Positions 61,461 through 64,000 of a stretch of 64,000 nucleotides of DNA are shown in pieces. The position numbers were made by a program, and so were the translations under genes. Origin of the DNA: Rhytidiadelphus loreus (Eukaryota; Streptophyta; Bryopsida; Hypnales; Hylocomiaceae); contig OX344765.1 in assembly GCA_947034895.1 (NCBI GenBank), positions 19,349,001 to 19,413,000 on the forward strand, in the 5' to 3' direction. Position 1 is the stretch's first letter; every line of letters begins with the position of its first letter. The notes beneath the pieces are model-generated. The model was not told the DNA's origin. It worked only from the letters and a program-made list of their open reading frames with translations, and did no database searches.

Positions 61461-64000
61461 ACTTAATAGAGTGGTTTGGTTTCTTTAGGCTCTAGTTCTA
61501 ACTGAAAGTTTCTTGTGTTAAAAGAAATAGATAAGAACTAGTGAATGTGGAATAATAAAATGGTGATAAGTTCTAACAGAAGGTTGTCTTTGTCCCTTCA
61601 AATTTTTGCACCAAACTTCTCTTTAGAGGAGGGTTCAAAACTTTGATGTCTAGTAGTTGAAAAAGGAAAAAAAACAAATAATATAAATATGAAAATAAGC
61701 TATGAATCAAAGCTCCACCATTATGTCTTCTTGCCAACAAAACTTAGGGAATAAAATGACAGAGGGTTTGAAAAGCAATGAAATAACAACTTCAACATTA
61801 ATACCAATACATCTATAACATAACAACTCATATCAACCACAACAACCATAAATCTATGACTTCGAGGAAAATTCTCAAATGATGGAATTCCCACTTTAAA
61901 GTTATGTCAACCTTGGTATACAATAGTGTGATCTTATTGTAACTCATTTCTTCAAACCATCCCTACAAGAAACTCTGAAATGAACAATAAACAATTCTAA
62001 AATGGATTGGTGATGGAACGTGAATGGATTGTAGACAATGTGAGAGCATAATTAGATCTATCAAATATTGATTCATACTTTGCCAATGGATGGAATAAGA
62101 GCTAGGGTTGGTCAAATTTTGAACTAAGTAGACATGTGTCCATTGAGTTTTTAAAATTAGATTTGGCAATCCAATTGCTTTCTTACAAATGTTAAAGTAT
62201 TTGAAATAATGAATGACTCCAACATGGGACAAACTAAAGAAAATAAACATTGCTTTTACAACCGTAGACCAACGCCTACAAACAAATGAAATAATCAACT
62301 TTCAAGACTTTATTAGCCCACATTGAAATTAAAAATCTTTATGGTACATTAGTAGGTAATTCTTCCACCTTCATTTTTGAAAAAACTAAAGTCTACAATC
62401 AGATCCATAAAAATCATGAGAAACTAAAAAAATTCAGTGGCAAAATTAGACAACTATGTTTAGAAGTCCTTCGCATTTCTAAGTCCAGAGATTATAAAAG
62501 CAAAACTCTAAAAACTTCTTCCTAATACTAAATGCTTTGACAAGTTGTTTATAGAACTTAAAGCTTCGATTTTTCATATCATTTGCACAAGCTATATAAT
62601 TAACGTAGTTCCATTCAAGTTGCTCTAGAAATGCATGATACAAATTGTAACTACATTACTTGTAGCAAGCCAAAACTCAATCTGAGCTTTAGGGTCTAAC
62701 CATTCATAGGGGTGTTGCAAGGTCTGTTCATGGAGTATTTTGATGCTGCAAAGTTTAAAGAAGATTCTAACGACAATTAGAAGAACAATACCAACAAGTA
62801 CCAAAGACCTTGGAGCTAGGAGTCCAGTCAAGGTGACTATGACAAACCAAACTTCATCATCAAAGAAGAGTCTGATGATGAAGAGATTCATGATTCTTTT
62901 GATTGGGTAGTTCAAAGATTGGGCGAGTAAAAGAATGACCAAATCAACAATCTACACCTACCAACAACAAGCATATGGAAAAGAACAAAGAAACTTACTA
63001 CAACTCATCTTCTTACCCAGGTTCTTAAGTCTAAGCAACAAATCTTCCACTTCCACTTCTTCCAACCATCTCACCACTTGAACTCCAAACCATAAAAATG
63101 AAGAGAGGAGGTTGATGAAGAAGAAGAAGAAAGGGAGGAATTAAACCACGTGAGAGATTTCAACAATTAAAAATTATTAAGGTAAGGAATCATACTATTC
63201 ATATTGGCTTTGTTGTTAGATTTTATTCTATTTACTATTCACTTAGTTGTTTGGTAGTTATTAATTAGGATTCCAATTGTATTAGTTGGCCAAATTTGTT
63301 GTTTAGAGTTTTGTTTTATTAGACTAATAAGCCAAATAGATAAAAACAAAAAACACCTAATATCTTTGGAATATTAAACTAAAAACTATTAAATAATTGG
63401 CAAAAGAATAATATTACTATTCATTAGAATTAGAAAATTTAAATGAATTAACTAATTTACAATAAAAACTCTAAAACAAAATTATTATTTTCAAAACTAA
63501 CAAAATTGGGCATTTAGATAGGTTTTTTAGAATGACAATTTGACAACAATTAATCAAAATCTCACTAGAACGTTGCAAATTCATGAAAGACAATGGAGGA
63601 CTTTGGGGAGACAATTATGATGGTATTTTGCAACGATGGATCCATCGACGTCTTTGATACTGAGGTATGATTTCTAACTTCTTTTTTTTTTTTAATTTTG
63701 CTTTTCAATCACAATTAACATCTAGAATTCCATTTACTACATGAAAGTTTGAACATTGCTAAAATTCTTAAAAAAACTAATTAAAATTGTGGAAGTAATA
63801 AATGGATGAATTTAGAATTAATTTGGAAAGAAAATATTAATTTCATCCAAAAAAATCTCAAAAAGAATATAAATTAATTTAGGAATCTAGGGAATATGAT
63901 AATAATTGGGGAAAGTTAAAACCTAAAGTATCCCCTTATTTTCTATAAAACTTACTAAAGGAACGAATTCTATCCAATCAAGGGGAATTTCATCCATCCA
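61461..64000. other. AT-rich terminal region, no gene seen
   Basis: No gene supported. A 105-residue frame (62625-62942, minus) has hydrophobic stretches (MVILLLAQSLNYP; LLAPRSLVLVGIVLLIVV), but no family is recognised and there is no splice-site or promoter support. Confidence 0.4.

Overview
The window looks like plant nuclear DNA. It is AT-rich, has long gene-poor stretches, and contains GT-AG introns and a nuclear gene for a chloroplast-targeted ribosomal protein. It also has a BAHD acyltransferase and many small inverted-repeat elements. I cannot name the species. A non-seed plant with a repeat-rich genome would fit, but that is inference. No tRNA, rRNA or CRISPR array was recognised.

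Layout. 1-6.8 kb: AT-rich intergenic DNA with one (AT)n microsatellite. 6.9-8.2 kb (minus): chloroplast ribosomal protein uL3c, two exons, with a TTAA-flanked foldback MITE about 270 bp upstream of its start. 11.1-14.1 kb (plus): a six-exon RING plus coiled-coil protein. 15.3-16.0 kb (plus): a single-exon METTL21-like protein methyltransferase. 17.5-19.2 kb (plus): a two-exon BAHD acyltransferase with a strong hairpin just before its start codon. 19.2-33.3 kb: no convincing genes, but several foldback and terminal-inverted-repeat elements.

33.4-49.1 kb is the most unusual part. A 12-exon minus-strand gene (35314-41556) can be assembled with every exon phase matching, giving 1143 residues. It has an N-terminal ParB-like domain, a charged Lys/Glu linker, and a C-terminal domain that resembles a beta-class N4/N6 DNA methylase but whose catalytic motifs are altered. 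Its predicted first intron carries an 86-bp tandem array built on the palindrome TCCTCGTCAACGAGGA. Related palindromes lie near its start and in an intron of the divergent neighbour. That neighbour (43859-48184, plus) is an RNase H-fold, SWIM-zinc-finger transposase-like gene of MULE type. Related GCTC-rich sequences in inverted orientation at about 33.4 and 49.0 kb suggest that both genes belong to one ~15.7-kb mobile element. In that reading the ParB-methylase protein would be an accessory factor, possibly recognising the palindromes.

51.0-61.5 kb: a second region bounded by similar inverted ends, with no credible genes. It encloses ~3.7 kb of degenerate repeats full of short hairpins (about 54.5-58.2 kb). 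61.5-64 kb: AT-rich, nothing recognised.

All readings were made by eye. Exon boundaries are splice-consensus and frame-based predictions without transcript support, and family assignments rest on recognised motifs, not on searches.
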